Notes under the pieces: generated by a model
The model's database searches: none
What the model was told of the DNA's origin: nothing
The model's input: only the letters and a program-made list of their open reading frames with translations
Source: an uncultured Agrobacterium sp.
GTDB lineage: Bacteria > Pseudomonadota > Alphaproteobacteria > Rhizobiales > Rhizobiaceae
Assembly: GCA_913777615.1 (NCBI GenBank)
Contig: CAJYTK010000013.1
Span: forward strand, 186,001 to 250,000
Direction: 5' to 3'
DNA length: 64,000 nucleotides
Part shown: in pieces, positions 19,508-28,888 of the stretch
Layout: each line of letters begins with the position of its first letter
Position numbering within the stretch: position 1 is the first letter of the stretch
Position numbers and translations under genes: made by a program

Positions 19508-20668
19508 TTAGGATGTCGAAGCAGCCTTGTCGGCCAGCATGCCAACAAGCACATCCGACTGCGAGATGATGCCTGCAAGCTTTCCGTTGCTGTCCACCAC
19601 TGGAAGGTAGTGCAATCCCTGTTCAGCGAACATGATGATCGCGTCTTCGATTGCAGTGCTTGGCGATACCGTTTTCACCGGCGAGGTCATGATGTCCTTC
19701 ACCGTATCGTTGGGTGCGGGCTTGCCGGTCGCAATCAGTCGCAGCCGCTGGAAAAAACCGATGTGTGGACGACCATTAGTCCAATGAGCCTTATCGAGGA
19801 AGTCCGTCTGTGTGACGATCCCTACCACTTCTGCCGCGTCGTTGGTGACAGGCAAGGCCTTCACGTGATGGTCTCGCATCACTGCATGGGCATTCTTAAG
19901 GGAATCGTCTGGCGCGACAGCAACGACATCGCGGGACATGATGCTGGCGCAATCGAGGTGGGTTGCACGCCGACGGTATGATCGGAGTTCCGTGCGACGC
20001 AAGATCGTTTCCAGATCGTCGCGGTCAATGTCCAGCACCTCGTCATATTCCTTCAGGACATCATCCAGATCGGTTGATGAAAAGCCGATCCGGTCTATGG
20101 GCGCCGGATCCCTGGTGCCATGGCTTGCCGGTTGCGGCCGGATCGAATGCGGGTAGGGACGTCCCGTCAAATTGTTGTAGATGATAGCGAGTGTGAGAAG
20201 CGCTACGGAGTTGCCGAGCACTGGCCAGAGCACGAATCCGTAGCCGAGATCATGTATGGCCGATCCCCCCAGAACGGATGTCAGCGCCACCGCTCCACTC
20301 GGCGGATGAAGGCACCGGAGGCTGATCATGGCGCCGATCGCGATCGAGACGGCGAGAGCAGCCGCCAGAAACGGTTGCGGCACGAGGATGGCTGTCGTAA
20401 CGCCGATCAGCGCAGCGAGCGTATTGCCACCGAGTATCGACCAGGGCTGCGCCAGGGGGCTTGAAGGGACCGCAAATAGCAAAACAGCAGACGCCCCCAT
20501 AGGTGCGACCAAGGCCGGTAGGGAAAATCCATTACCGATGGCGAGATAGCCGAGCAAGCCGGTCAGCAGAATGCCGATCCATGCACCAAACGCCGCACGA
20601 AACCGCTCTCTGTAGCTAACGGGCGTTGCTTCAGGAATAACAAGTCGCAGCAGTTTCTTCATGCTCAT
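19508..20668 (-). CDS. HPP family membrane protein with two CBS domains
   Basis: A 386-residue inner-membrane protein. The N-terminal 170 residues are an HPP domain with four hydrophobic segments and the family motif CLHPPSGAVALTSVLGG. The C-terminal half has a CBS pair: IMSRDVVAVAPDDSLKNAHA and IMTSPVKTVSPSTAIEDAII, which bind adenine nucleotides as regulatory modules. Some HPP proteins transport nitrite; whether this one does is open. MarC lies upstream in the same orientation, 73 bases away, so co-transcription is possible. It converges on the M15 peptidase gene. Confidence 0.88.
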   Translation of the reverse strand: MSMKKLLRLVIPEATPVSYRERFRAAFGAWIGILLTGLLGYLAIGNGFSLPALVAPMGASAVLLFAVPSSPLAQPWSILGGNTLAALIGVTTAILVPQPFLAAALAVSIAIGAMISLRCLHPPSGAVALTSVLGGSAIHDLGYGFVLWPVLGNSVALLTLAIIYNNLTGRPYPHSIRPQPASHGTRDPAPIDRIGFSSTDLDDVLKEYDEVLDIDRDDLETILRRTELRSYRRRATHLDCASIMSRDVVAVAPDDSLKNAHAVMRDHHVKALPVTNDAAEVVGIVTQTDFLDKAHWTNGRPHIGFFQRLRLIATGKPAPNDTVKDIMTSPVKTVSPSTAIEDAIIMFAEQGLHYLPVVDSNGKLAGIISQSDVLVGMLADKAASTS

Positions 20669-20741
20669 TCCACGTGCAGGTTTCTAGAGGCGGCTTCTAC
20701 CCGGACATCTGTGGTGTGTCTTGGATATGTGACGCTCAAGA

Positions 20742-21371
20742 TCAGCCATTCATGACAGATTTTACGCCGTCTACCACGAACTGAACGGAGAGCGCGGCGA
20801 GTAGAACGCCCAGCAAGCGGGTCAAAATGGCACGGCCGGTATTGCCCAAAAATCTGTCGAGCCTGTCGGCCGCCAAAAGCGCTGCAAAAACGATCACCAT
20901 GCTGAACGCCAACAGCAGGATAAAAAGAGCTTTCTCCAAACTGGTCGCCATGGTGCCCGATATAAGCACGGTCGCAGAAATCGCGCCCGGGCCTGCGATC
21001 AATGGCAATGCCAATGGGAAAACTGCAATATTCTGAATGTGGTCCTGGGTGACTGCGACCTCGGAGGTCTTTTCCTTTCGCTCCTGCCGCTTCTCGAAAA
21101 TCATCTCGAAGGAAATCCAAAACAGCAAAAGACCGCCCGAAATCCGGAATGCTCCAAGCGAAATGCCAAGCAGTTCCAGGATAGAAGCGCCGAAAAGAGC
21201 GAACATGGCGAGAATGCCGAAGCCGATCAGCGATCCGCGCAAAGCCACCTGGGCGCGTTGCGCCCGTGTCATCCCCATGGTCAGCGCCAGGAACACGGGG
21301 GCAAGGCCGGGCGGATCGAGCGTGACGAGCATGGTCGTCAGGGAGTTGATGAAGATTTCTGCGCTCGCCAT
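20742..21371 (-). CDS. MarC family integral membrane protein
   Basis: A 209-residue protein with six hydrophobic segments. Family motifs are VTLDPPGLAPVFLALT near the start, GLLLFWISFEMI, and FPLALPLIAGPGAISATVL. The true start is MASAEIFINS, which has a GGGGAA box; the longer open frame to 21482 adds a non-membrane leader with no start signal. MarC proteins were once linked to multiple antibiotic resistance, but that link has not held and the function is unknown. Confidence 0.9.
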   Translation of the reverse strand: MASAEIFINSLTTMLVTLDPPGLAPVFLALTMGMTRAQRAQVALRGSLIGFGILAMFALFGASILELLGISLGAFRISGGLLLFWISFEMIFEKRQERKEKTSEVAVTQDHIQNIAVFPLALPLIAGPGAISATVLISGTMATSLEKALFILLLAFSMVIVFAALLAADRLDRFLGNTGRAILTRLLGVLLAALSVQFVVDGVKSVMNG

Positions 21372-21633
21372 GGGTTCCCCGCTTGTCACCTCTTCGGTGA
21401 GGTTCGCTTTTGAATATTTACGCCTGCCTTCGGCCTGGTTTTCGAGGATGGTAGGCTGGAGCAAGCGGTGTTGAAACCCCACACACCCGCTTTTGCTTCA
21501 AAGGTGGCAGAAAACTGTGTATCGTCTTGTAAATGACGTAAAAGACTGTTCAAAACCGGCTGAGAAATTGGCGTGCGGACGCCGTTTCCGTTATAAAAAT
21601 CTATCCGATTCTTAACAGAGAATGTGATCCGTT

Positions 21634-24435
21634 TTGACTGACCAGAGCCCCCCAGGCGGCGGAAAGCTTCCGCCAGGCATTGAACCAATTTCCATCATGG
21701 AGGAAATGCAGCGGTCGTATCTCGATTACGCCATGAGCGTTATCGTTTCGCGCGCACTGCCGGACGTCCGTGACGGCCTGAAGCCAGTTCATCGCCGTAT
21801 TCTTTATGGCATGTCCGAACTCGGCATCGACTGGAACAAGAAATACGTCAAATGCGCCCGCGTCACCGGTGACGTGATGGGTAAATACCATCCGCACGGC
21901 AATGCCGCGATCTATGATGCGTTGGCGCGTATGGCGCAGGATTGGTCTTTGCGCCTTCCTCTGATCGACGGCCAGGGCAATTTCGGCTCGATCGATGGCG
22001 ACCCGCCGGCGGCAGAGCGCTACACTGAATGCCGCCTGCAAAAAGCCGCGCATTCCCTGCTCGACGATCTGGACAAGGAAACCGTCGATTTCCGCGATAA
22101 CTATGACGGCACCCTGCAGGAGCCTGTCGTGGTGCCTGCGAAATTCCCGAACCTGCTGGTCAACGGGGCAGGTGGCATCGCCGTCGGTATGGCGACGAAC
22201 ATTCCACCGCACAACCTGTCCGAGGTAATCGAAGGCTGTATCGCCCTGATCGACAAGCCGGAGATCGAACTGCCGGAACTGATGCAGATCATTCCGGGTC
22301 CCGATTTCCCTACGGGCGCCTTCATCATGGGCCGCTCCGGCATACGCTCGGCCTATGAGACAGGCCGCGGCTCTGTCATCATGCGCGGGCGCGCCACTAT
22401 CGAACCTATGCGCGGCGATCGCGAGCAGATCATCATCACCGAAGTTCCCTTCCAGGTGAACAAGGCTTCGATGATCGAAAAGATGGCCGAACTGGTCAAG
22501 GAAAAGCGCATCGAGGGTATTTCCGACCTGCGCGATGAATCCGACCGCCAGGGTTACCGCGTCGTCGTCGAGCTGAAGCGCGATGCCAATGCCGAGGTTA
22601 TTCTCAACCAGCTATACCGCTACACGCCGCTGCAGACCTCATTTGGCTGCAACATGGTGGCGTTGAATGGCGGCAAGCCGGAGCAGATGACGCTTCTCGA
22701 CATGCTGCGTGCTTTCGTGTCGTTCCGCGAGGATGTCGTCAGCCGCCGTACCAAGTATCTGCTGCGCAAGGCGCGTGACCGCGCGCATGTGTTGGTGGGT
22801 CTTGCGATTGCCGTCGCCAACATCGACGAGGTCATTCGCGTGATCCGTCAGGCGCCCGATCCGGCATCTGCCCGTGAACAGCTGATGACGCGCCGTTGGC
22901 CGGCCTCCGAAGTGGAAAGCCTGATCCTTCTGATCGACGATCCGCGCCATCGTATCAACGAGGACGGCACCTATAATCTTTCGGAAGAGCAGGCACGCGC
23001 AATCCTCGAATTGCGTCTTGCGCGCCTCACGGCACTCGGGCGCGATGAAATCGGCGACGAGTTGAACAAGATCGGCGCCGAGATCAGTGAATATCTCGAA
23101 ATCCTATCGTCGCGCATCCGCATTCAGCAGATCGTCAAGGATGAGCTTGCCGCCATTCGCGAAGAGTTTGGCACGCCGCGTCGCTCTGAGATCATCGAAG
23201 GCGGCCCGGATATGGACGATGAAGATCTCATCGCCCGTGAAGACATGGTCGTGACCGTATCGCATCTGGGTTACATCAAGCGCGTGCCGCTGACGACCTA
23301 CAAGGCGCAGCGTCGCGGCGGCAAGGGCCGTTCCGGCATGGCAACGCGCGACGCCGACTTCGTCAACCGTCTCTTCGTTGCCAACACGCACACGCCGGTT
23401 CTGTTCTTCTCCTCGCGTGGCATTGTCTACAAGGAGAAGGTCTGGCGTCTGCCAATCGGTACGCCGCAGTCCAAGGGCAAGGCGCTGATCAATATGCTGC
23501 CGCTGGAAGCCGGCGAGCGTATCACGACCATCATGCCGCTGCCTGAAGACGAGACGACGTGGGAAACGCTGGACGTGATGTTCTCCACGACACGTGGAAC
23601 GGTTCGCCGCAACAAGCTGTCCGATTTCGTTCAGGTCAACCGTAACGGTAAGATCGCCATGAAGCTGGATGAAGAGGGCGACGAAATCCTCTCTGTCGAG
23701 ACCTGTACGGACCGCGACGACGTGTTGCTGACGACGGCGCTTGGTCAATGCATTCGCTTCCCGGTCGATGATGTGCGCGTTTTTGCCGGCCGTAACTCGG
23801 TTGGCGTTCGTGGCATCAATATGGGCGAGGGCGACCGCATTATCTCAATGACCATCGTCAGCAGCAGCGATGCCGAGCCTTGGGAGCGTGCAGCCTATCT
23901 CAAGCGGTCCGCAGCCGAGCGTCGTGCGGCCGGTGTCGATGAGGAAGACATCGCACTCGTCGGCGAAGAGGTGACGGAAGAGGGTGAACTGAGCGAAGCT
24001 CGCTATCAGGAACTCAAGAACCGTGAGCAATTCGTTCTCACCGTTTCGGAGAAGGGTTACGGCAAGCGCTCGTCGTCTTACGATTTCCGCACATCCGGTC
24101 GAGGGGGCAAGGGTATCCGCGCCACCGACACGTCGAAGACGACGGAAATCGGGGCACTCGTCGCGGCCTTCCCGGTCGAAGACGCAGACCAGATCATGCT
24201 GGTTTCCGATGGCGGCCAGCTGATCCGTGTTCCCGTCAATGGCATCCGTATCGCCAGCCGTGCAACGAAGGGTGTTACCATCTTCTCCACCGCCAAGGAT
24301 GAGAAGGTCGTTTCAGTCGAGCGTATCAACGAGCCGGAAGGTGAGGAAGAAGTAGAGGCACTGATCGAAGGTGCTGAAGATGTGGCAACTGGCGAAGCTG
24401 GGGCGGCATCCGAGACTGACGGCTCGGCAGAATAA
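21634..24435 (+). CDS. gyrA: DNA gyrase subunit A
   Basis: GyrA breaks and rejoins DNA in the A2B2 gyrase. The 933-residue protein has the catalytic Tyr130 ([10 protein letters not shown]), the breakage-reunion domain and a C-terminal beta-pinwheel with the GyrA box QRRGGKG. The start is a TTG at 21634; no ATG gives a better alignment. In the quinolone-determining region the residue equal to E. coli Ser83 is Ala91 ([10 protein letters not shown]), and Asp95 equals Asp87. The C-terminal domain has an acidic insertion (about 745-800) and an acidic Ala-rich tail. Preceded by about 150 bases of divergent spacer, followed by a strong terminator. Confidence 0.97.
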   Translation: MTDQSPPGGGKLPPGIEPISIMEEMQRSYLDYAMSVIVSRALPDVRDGLKPVHRRILYGMSELGIDWNKKYVKCARVTGDVMGKYHPHGNAAIYDALARMAQDWSLRLPLIDGQGNFGSIDGDPPAAERYTECRLQKAAHSLLDDLDKETVDFRDNYDGTLQEPVVVPAKFPNLLVNGAGGIAVGMATNIPPHNLSEVIEGCIALIDKPEIELPELMQIIPGPDFPTGAFIMGRSGIRSAYETGRGSVIMRGRATIEPMRGDREQIIITEVPFQVNKASMIEKMAELVKEKRIEGISDLRDESDRQGYRVVVELKRDANAEVILNQLYRYTPLQTSFGCNMVALNGGKPEQMTLLDMLRAFVSFREDVVSRRTKYLLRKARDRAHVLVGLAIAVANIDEVIRVIRQAPDPASAREQLMTRRWPASEVESLILLIDDPRHRINEDGTYNLSEEQARAILELRLARLTALGRDEIGDELNKIGAEISEYLEILSSRIRIQQIVKDELAAIREEFGTPRRSEIIEGGPDMDDEDLIAREDMVVTVSHLGYIKRVPLTTYKAQRRGGKGRSGMATRDADFVNRLFVANTHTPVLFFSSRGIVYKEKVWRLPIGTPQSKGKALINMLPLEAGERITTIMPLPEDETTWETLDVMFSTTRGTVRRNKLSDFVQVNRNGKIAMKLDEEGDEILSVETCTDRDDVLLTTALGQCIRFPVDDVRVFAGRNSVGVRGINMGEGDRIISMTIVSSSDAEPWERAAYLKRSAAERRAAGVDEEDIALVGEEVTEEGELSEARYQELKNREQFVLTVSEKGYGKRSSSYDFRTSGRGGKGIRATDTSKTTEIGALVAAFPVEDADQIMLVSDGGQLIRVPVNGIRIASRATKGVTIFSTAKDEKVVSVERINEPEGEEEVEALIEGAEDVATGEAGAASETDGSAE

Positions 24436-24564
24436 GGAACAACAGAGCGAGTGGCGTCTACCGCCACTCCGCTTTTCGGGCAAGAGCGCAGTGATTTCAA
24501 CTACGCTCACAGCACCCGAAACAAGGGCTCTGTCCGACTCATGTTGGACGAAGATGTCGACAAA

Positions 24565-24600
24565 AAACCCTGCGAAACGTTTGTTTCGCAGGGTTTCTTT
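24565..24600. terminator. Bidirectional terminator between gyrA and a minus-strand gene
   Basis: A 14-pair stem AAACCCTGCGAAAC / GTTTCGCAGGGTTT with a four-base loop has T tracts on both strands. It stands 130 bases after gyrA and 20 bases after the end of the minus-strand gene, so it can stop both. Confidence 0.9.
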
Positions 24601-24616
24601 TTGAAGGTAGCGTTAT

Positions 24617-24901
24617 TCAGCGCAGACGTAGATGCACCGGAGAGTGACCAAAGCGTCCGTCGATATGAAGATGTATCTTCACTTCCGGCTGGTTGCTGCG
24701 CCAGGCGCGAGCGCCATGGCAAAGCAGGAGATTGACGAGATCGCGTGTCTTGTGTCGAGATTTGTTCAGTCCCAGATCGGCAATTTTCATCGCCGCTTCG
24801 TGGATCGGATGAAGCACCGACGCAGATTGACTTCTGCCCTTGCTCGACGCGATGTCCAAATAGTTTTCATTAATCGCCATCTGTAAAGCCTCGTTACTCA
24901 T
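24617..24901 (-). CDS. Hypothetical protein, 94 residues
   Basis: A short frame starting MSNEALQMAINENYLDIA with amphipathic helices in the first half and a His/Arg-rich end. I recognise no domain. It lies 70 bases downstream of the D,D-carboxypeptidase gene on the same strand and ends just before a terminator active on that strand, which supports transcription. There is no clear ribosome binding site before the ATG, so expression is uncertain. Confidence 0.4.
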   Translation of the reverse strand: MSNEALQMAINENYLDIASSKGRSQSASVLHPIHEAAMKIADLGLNKSRHKTRDLVNLLLCHGARAWRSNQPEVKIHLHIDGRFGHSPVHLRLR

Positions 24902-24971
24902 TACAATTCGAGGAGTGGGGCAGGCCATGGCGCTGACGGCGCCAAGGCCTTTCCCGGAACAGGGTGTAAAC

Positions 24972-26432
24972 CTACTGGAGCGAAGCCCAGCAGCTGACGC
25001 CTTTCTTCTTCAGCGCGTTGCATGCATTGACCGCTTGATTCTGACCGTCAAAACCGCCGAACCGAGCGCGGTACATCTGTGCGCCATCCTTGGTGAAGGC
25101 AACCGTGAATGGCTTGGCGGTGCGCAATGCAGGTCCGCCTTTATCCTGCGCTGCCTGAAGCAGGTTGCGCGCGGAATTCTCATCAGGGGAAGCGCCGATC
25201 TGGATCACCCAACCCGCAGCGGCAGACGATGCAGCCGGGGCCGATGGTGCTGTGGATGCGGTCACGATGTTGTCTACCTTCGTCGAATTGGTAACGACAG
25301 AACGGTCCGGCTTCATGCTGACCGGCGGAACCGGCTTGACAGGCGCCCTAGGACGGGTCGCAACGTCCATGGCAGCAACTGCGGCATTCGCTGTAGAGGG
25401 GGCGAAAGCGGACACTGGAGCCTCTTCGCCGTAACGCTGCTGCGGCACAGGACCGGCGTTGGGAAGGCCCGAGGCCGGCGCAGTTGTCGCAACGACTGCG
25501 ACCGGTTCTTCGATAGGGGCAGAAGGGGTGGCTGCAATAAGGTTGCTGTTACCACCTCGCGACGCTTTCGGCAGATACTCCGCGACGAGCTTGCGCATGG
25601 TCGCATCACGAGCCGCACTTGAGCGCCCTCCAAGCACGACAGCCACGATGGAACGACCATCCAGCTGTGCCGAGGTGGCGAGGTTGCTGCCAGCAGCACG
25701 GGTGTAGCCGGTTTTGATACCGTCGACACCCTTGACCGTGCCAACGAGGCGGTTGTGGTTACCGATCACCTGCTTGCCGAAGGTGAAGGTTCGTGTGCTG
25801 AAATAACCGTAATATTGAGGGAAGTGTTGGCGCAGAGCGATGCCGAGACGGGCCTGATCGCGCGCGGTCGTCATCTGCGCGGTGTTAGGAAGGCCGTTCG
25901 CGTTGCGATATGTGGTGCGTGTCATCCCGAGCGCACGGGCCTTCGCCGTCATCATTCGAGCGAAGCGCTCTTCGGATCCGCCAAGATGCTCGCCGAGAGC
26001 CGTTGCCATATCGTTCGCTGAACGGGTGACGAGAGCGAGGATGGCCTGCTCTACGGTGACAGAACCACCTGCGCGCACGCCGAGCTTGGAAGGAGGCTCC
26101 TTCGCCGCGTTTGCAGAAACCGGAACCTTGGAGTCAAGTGTTATGCGCCCGGCACTCAGTGCTTCGAAAGTGAGATAGAGCGTCATCATCTTCGTCAAGG
26201 ATGCAGGATAACGCAAGCCGTCAGGATCTTCCCCGTAGAGGACCTTACCCGTCTTGGCATCGATCACGATACCAGCATATTTCGGGTCCGCCTTCGCCAC
26301 CTGCGTGGCGGAAACGGTCGTTGTCGCCACAGCCGCCGCGAACAGCAAAGCCTTCACAAAAGAGGTCGCGCCCACAGCGCGACCAAGCGCCTCAGATAGT
26401 TTTTTCAACACAGTTGAACTCTTCAATCGCAT
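24972..26432 (-). CDS. D-alanyl-D-alanine carboxypeptidase with SPOR domain
   Basis: A low-molecular-mass penicillin-binding protein (DacC/DacF type, peptidase S11) that removes the terminal D-Ala of peptidoglycan stems in the periplasm. A signal sequence (about 28-48) precedes the catalytic domain with all three active-site motifs: Ser78-Leu-Thr-Lys81, Ser138-Ala-Asn140 and Lys240-Thr-Gly242. After a Pro/Ala-rich linker, the last 80 residues (GWVIQIGASPDENSARNLL onward) form a SPOR domain, which binds denuded glycan strands at the division septum. This suggests action at the septum or growth pole. 486 residues is usual for the rhizobial SPOR fusion. Confidence 0.94.
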   Translation of the reverse strand: MRLKSSTVLKKLSEALGRAVGATSFVKALLFAAAVATTTVSATQVAKADPKYAGIVIDAKTGKVLYGEDPDGLRYPASLTKMMTLYLTFEALSAGRITLDSKVPVSANAAKEPPSKLGVRAGGSVTVEQAILALVTRSANDMATALGEHLGGSEERFARMMTAKARALGMTRTTYRNANGLPNTAQMTTARDQARLGIALRQHFPQYYGYFSTRTFTFGKQVIGNHNRLVGTVKGVDGIKTGYTRAAGSNLATSAQLDGRSIVAVVLGGRSSAARDATMRKLVAEYLPKASRGGNSNLIAATPSAPIEEPVAVVATTAPASGLPNAGPVPQQRYGEEAPVSAFAPSTANAAVAAMDVATRPRAPVKPVPPVSMKPDRSVVTNSTKVDNIVTASTAPSAPAASSAAAGWVIQIGASPDENSARNLLQAAQDKGGPALRTAKPFTVAFTKDGAQMYRARFGGFDGQNQAVNACNALKKKGVSCWASLQ

Positions 26433-26686
26433 GCCACAGTTCCGTCCGACACGCCCCGCCAGACATTTTCACGTTTCGAACTTTAGTGAGATGACGTTAC
26501 CAAGTGGTTTATGAATGGTATCCACAGCACATAAAATGCGGCATTTCTCGCTCATTCGGAGGAAGCAGATAGAGTCTTTTCAAAATCTTAGGTCGGCTGA
26601 GACGCTTCCTTCGAGGATGTGCGACACGATACTATTGAAACGGTCGTGTTGCGCTGTTACCTGATGCTGGAATAAGAGGATGAAGA

Positions 26687-26950
26687 ATGGCGTCTCGCGA
26701 TCGATACTCCCGTAAGCTCGAATGTTCACGTTGCGGACACAGTGGATTCGCCGAGGCTTCCGAGAAAGACGAGAAGGGGTCCAGGGATGTGGACTTCCGG
26801 ATCGACGAAATGCCGCGTGGGTTCCGGGCCGAGCGTCCATCGACAAACCCAGCAGAATACATGGTCCGCTGCGCTCAATGCGGCAATATCTTCCGCTTTC
26901 AACAAAAGACGGCTTATGCACCGGGCGGCGAGCCGCGCGCATCCCGGTGA
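26687..26950 (+). CDS. Small zinc-ribbon protein
   Basis: An 87-residue protein with two Cys pairs, CSRCGHSG near the start and CAQCGNIFRF near the end, the ligand set of a small zinc ribbon. Spacing and charge suggest a nucleic-acid or protein contact; the function is unknown. GAGG lies seven bases before the ATG. A 31-base gap leads to a small membrane protein gene on the same strand. Confidence 0.75.
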   Translation: MASRDRYSRKLECSRCGHSGFAEASEKDEKGSRDVDFRIDEMPRGFRAERPSTNPAEYMVRCAQCGNIFRFQQKTAYAPGGEPRASR

Positions 26951-26981
26951 TCCCGATCGCAAGACCACAAGAGAGATTGAG

Positions 26982-27230
26982 ATGAGCCTAGACATGCGGA
27001 CGGACAAAAACGAGCCGCCTCGGAAACCGCTGTGGCCGTGGCTCCTATTACTCGTTCTCACCCTTCTTGCAATCTACTCGTACCATTGGTTCAATCGAAT
27101 GGTCGACGACCTGATCGTGAACATGCCGAGTGCTGTTGTGGAGCTACTCGATCAACTGCTGGGTTATGAGGCTCGGCGAGAGCAGCCTCACCCAGATCAG
27201 AACTGGCGCATCGTTTCGCCCACGCAGTAA
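26982..27230 (+). CDS. Small single-pass membrane protein
   Basis: An 82-residue protein with a basic N-terminus, one strong transmembrane helix (PLWPWLLLLVLTLLAIYSYHW, residues about 17-37) and a C-terminal amphipathic helix. No domain is recognised. The start MSLDMRTDKN follows a GAGAG box. The frame is open upstream through the zinc-ribbon gene only by chance. Probably co-transcribed with it. Confidence 0.65.
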   Translation: MSLDMRTDKNEPPRKPLWPWLLLLVLTLLAIYSYHWFNRMVDDLIVNMPSAVVELLDQLLGYEARREQPHPDQNWRIVSPTQ

Positions 27231-27240
27231 AAGCATCACA

Positions 27241-27330
27241 CAAAAAAGCCCCGCGAAACTGGCGGGGCAGGTTGGTCGCTCGGGGAAAGTTGGGCAATGC
27301 CCTTGAGCGATGATCGAGACATATCGCGAA
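27241..27330 (-). ncRNA. Candidate small RNA a (terminator at its 3' end)
   Basis: On the minus strand a perfect GCCCCGC / GCGGGGC stem with a seven-base loop runs into TTTTTTG. Upstream, CGCTC pairs with GAGCG around an inner GGGC-ATT-GCCC hairpin. No protein fits this strand and no minus-strand gene ends here. The 5' end is a guess. Confidence 0.5.
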
Positions 27331-27411
27331 CCGGTATTTGGTGCGAGGCTAGATGGCGTCCAAACGGTACTCCGCTATATAAAAATGTCAGCCTTCCCGA
27401 CCTATTTTCAA

Positions 27412-27475
27412 AAAAATATCCCGCACAAGGCGGGTTTTTAGTCGAGAGGGGAACGAGAGACTGGGAGGTCTCACG
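27412..27475 (-). ncRNA. Candidate small RNA b with CUCCCA loop
   Basis: On the minus strand GAGAC / GTCTC forms a hairpin that displays CTCCCA in its loop. A pyrimidine-rich single strand and a CCCGC / GCGGG hairpin followed by ATATTTTTTT come next. A loop that mirrors a Shine-Dalgarno sequence is typical of AbcR and related rhizobial riboregulators. A TATAAC box lies just upstream. Confidence 0.55.
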
Positions 27476-27640
27476 GTTATAAAACGTGCTAATCACCAAG
27501 AGGTTCCGTGGCTCAAGATCGCTTTTTTAGGCCGTACCGACAGGCGCTTCAAGAGACGTCGCTATCGCTCCGCAAGGACAGAACTTTTGATTTCCGCTCT
27601 TCCTAACCGCAAAACGGTCTCGCGCAGGCACCGCATTCCT

Positions 27641-27735
27641 GAAAGAAAAAAGCCCCACCTTCAAGGCGGGGCGAGGTGTTACCTGATTGGCTCTCAGGAC
27701 TTGGGAGCTCCTCATGGTGAGGAACGCTGACAAAT
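27641..27735 (-). ncRNA. Candidate small RNA c with single-stranded CUCCCA
   Basis: On the minus strand CCTCA-CCA-TGAGG forms one hairpin, then AGCTCCCAAGT stays single-stranded, then CCTGA / TCAGG forms a second hairpin. A GCCCC-type terminator stem with TTTTTT ends it. The exposed CUCCCA is shared with unit b, 180 bases away, in the same orientation. Confidence 0.55.
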
Positions 27736-27940
27736 TAGCGTGCGTGTCACCGGCATAAAAGGTCACTGTGACTATGATCGGTACGCCCAATCAAAAGAAA
27801 TAATGACATGCCCGCTCGATCCACGCGAATGTGGTCTTCGATTTTTTGCGGCATTCATCACCTGTTCAGTGCTGACATGGCACATTCGGATTGCGTTGAG
27901 TGGCCAGCTAAGTGCGCCATCTCACCTGGAGAATATCGCC

Positions 27941-28312
27941 ATGAAGAAAGTTCTTCTTACTGTTATAGCAGCGACGCTTGCGACTGGTACCTTGTTTGCC
28001 AGCGTTCAGACGGCTTCCGCGCAGTATTATGATGGTCCATACAGGTACGAGCGCCGCGGTCCTCCTCCTCCGCCGCCCTATCGCGACCCACCACGCAAAC
28101 ACCGTCATAACGACACGGGCGCCGTGATTGCGGGCGGCATTGCTGCCGGTCTACTGGGCGGGATCATCAGCGGCGCGATCGCCAATGACAGTGGCCCGCG
28201 CTACGTCGAGCCGCCTCCACCTCCACCGCCACGTTGCTGGTTGGAGGACCGCCGGGTGCCGAATTCCTATGATGGTGGCTGGCATATGGAGAGCTTCCGT
28301 GTATGCCAATGA
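27941..28312 (+). CDS. Exported glycine-zipper, proline-rich protein
   Basis: A 123-residue secreted or envelope protein. A signal peptide (KKVLLTVIAATLATGTLFAS, cleavage after ASA) is followed by a Pro-run segment, a glycine-zipper helix (GAVIAGGIAAGLLGGIISGA, with Gly every fourth residue), a second Pro run and a Cys-containing tail (RCWLEDRR, FRVCQ) that could form a disulfide. Glycine zippers insert in or span membranes as oligomers. The ATG has GGAG nine bases upstream; the longer open frame to 27740 is not supported. The function is unknown. Confidence 0.78.
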   Translation: MKKVLLTVIAATLATGTLFASVQTASAQYYDGPYRYERRGPPPPPPYRDPPRKHRHNDTGAVIAGGIAAGLLGGIISGAIANDSGPRYVEPPPPPPPRCWLEDRRVPNSYDGGWHMESFRVCQ

Positions 28313-28424
28313 AGTATCGTGCGTCCTTTTGGACGCACGGTGGCTTTTAACCTACGCATCGCGCTTTGCGACAATCAGGCCTGATGGCAGGCCGCTGCTG
28401 TAGGTTGCCCATAACGAATGTCGC

Positions 28425-28456
28425 AAAAAAAGCCGGCTCATCCGCCGGCTTTTTTC
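28425..28456. terminator. Bidirectional terminator
   Basis: GCCGGC / GCCGGC stem with a six-base loop, A7 on one side and T6 on the other. It serves the plus-strand glycine-zipper gene and the minus-strand receiver gene. Confidence 0.85.
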
Positions 28457-28486
28457 TCGCCTCATAGGTTTTGAGTAGGCGTTTCG

Positions 28487-28888
28487 TCACGCCCGGGCGC
28501 CGGCCCACTTGTCCAGCTTTTCCCGAGTATCGGCGGGATCGGAGATTCTCTCCAGCTCGCCTAGAAGTTTTCCTGGAAGGCATGGCTTCTGACAAAAGGC
28601 GGACGTTGTGTAACGCTGCGCAAGTTGGCGACCATCGGCATGGCCGGAATGGAAGACGAAGGGCACGTCCCGCTCTGCAAGAATATCCGCCACCGGGAAC
28701 ACTTCCCCGTCAATCAGGCGTACGTCAAGTACGGCGCAGGTCGGCGTGTTTTCCTTTAGATAAAGCGTCGATTGCTCGATACTGGCAAATGGCCCTGCAA
28801 CGTCCCAACCAGCCTCTTCGAAGGTCATTTGGAGATCCAGGGCGACGAAAATTTCGTCTTCAACGATGAGTACCGATTTGCGTGTCAT
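28487..28888 (-). CDS. Single-domain response regulator
   Basis: A 133-residue lone receiver domain. It has the acidic pair Glu10-Asp11 (LIVEDEIF), phosphoacceptor Asp55 (AVLDVRLIDG), a Ser/His switch position (FVFHSGH) and Lys101 (FCQKP). There is no output domain, so it works by phosphotransfer or protein contact. Its start lies 29 bases inside the end of the HWE kinase gene, so the kinase is the likely phosphodonor. The rhizobial HWE systems often pair with such lone receivers. The gene ends the LOV operon. Confidence 0.9.
   Translation of the reverse strand: MTRKSVLIVEDEIFVALDLQMTFEEAGWDVAGPFASIEQSTLYLKENTPTCAVLDVRLIDGEVFPVADILAERDVPFVFHSGHADGRQLAQRYTTSAFCQKPCLPGKLLGELERISDPADTREKLDKWAGARA

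Noticed and set aside
24915-25622. Plus-strand frame with a GAGGAG box before an ATG
   Set aside because: It is antisense to the D,D-carboxypeptidase with intact active-site motifs, and its composition is not protein-like.
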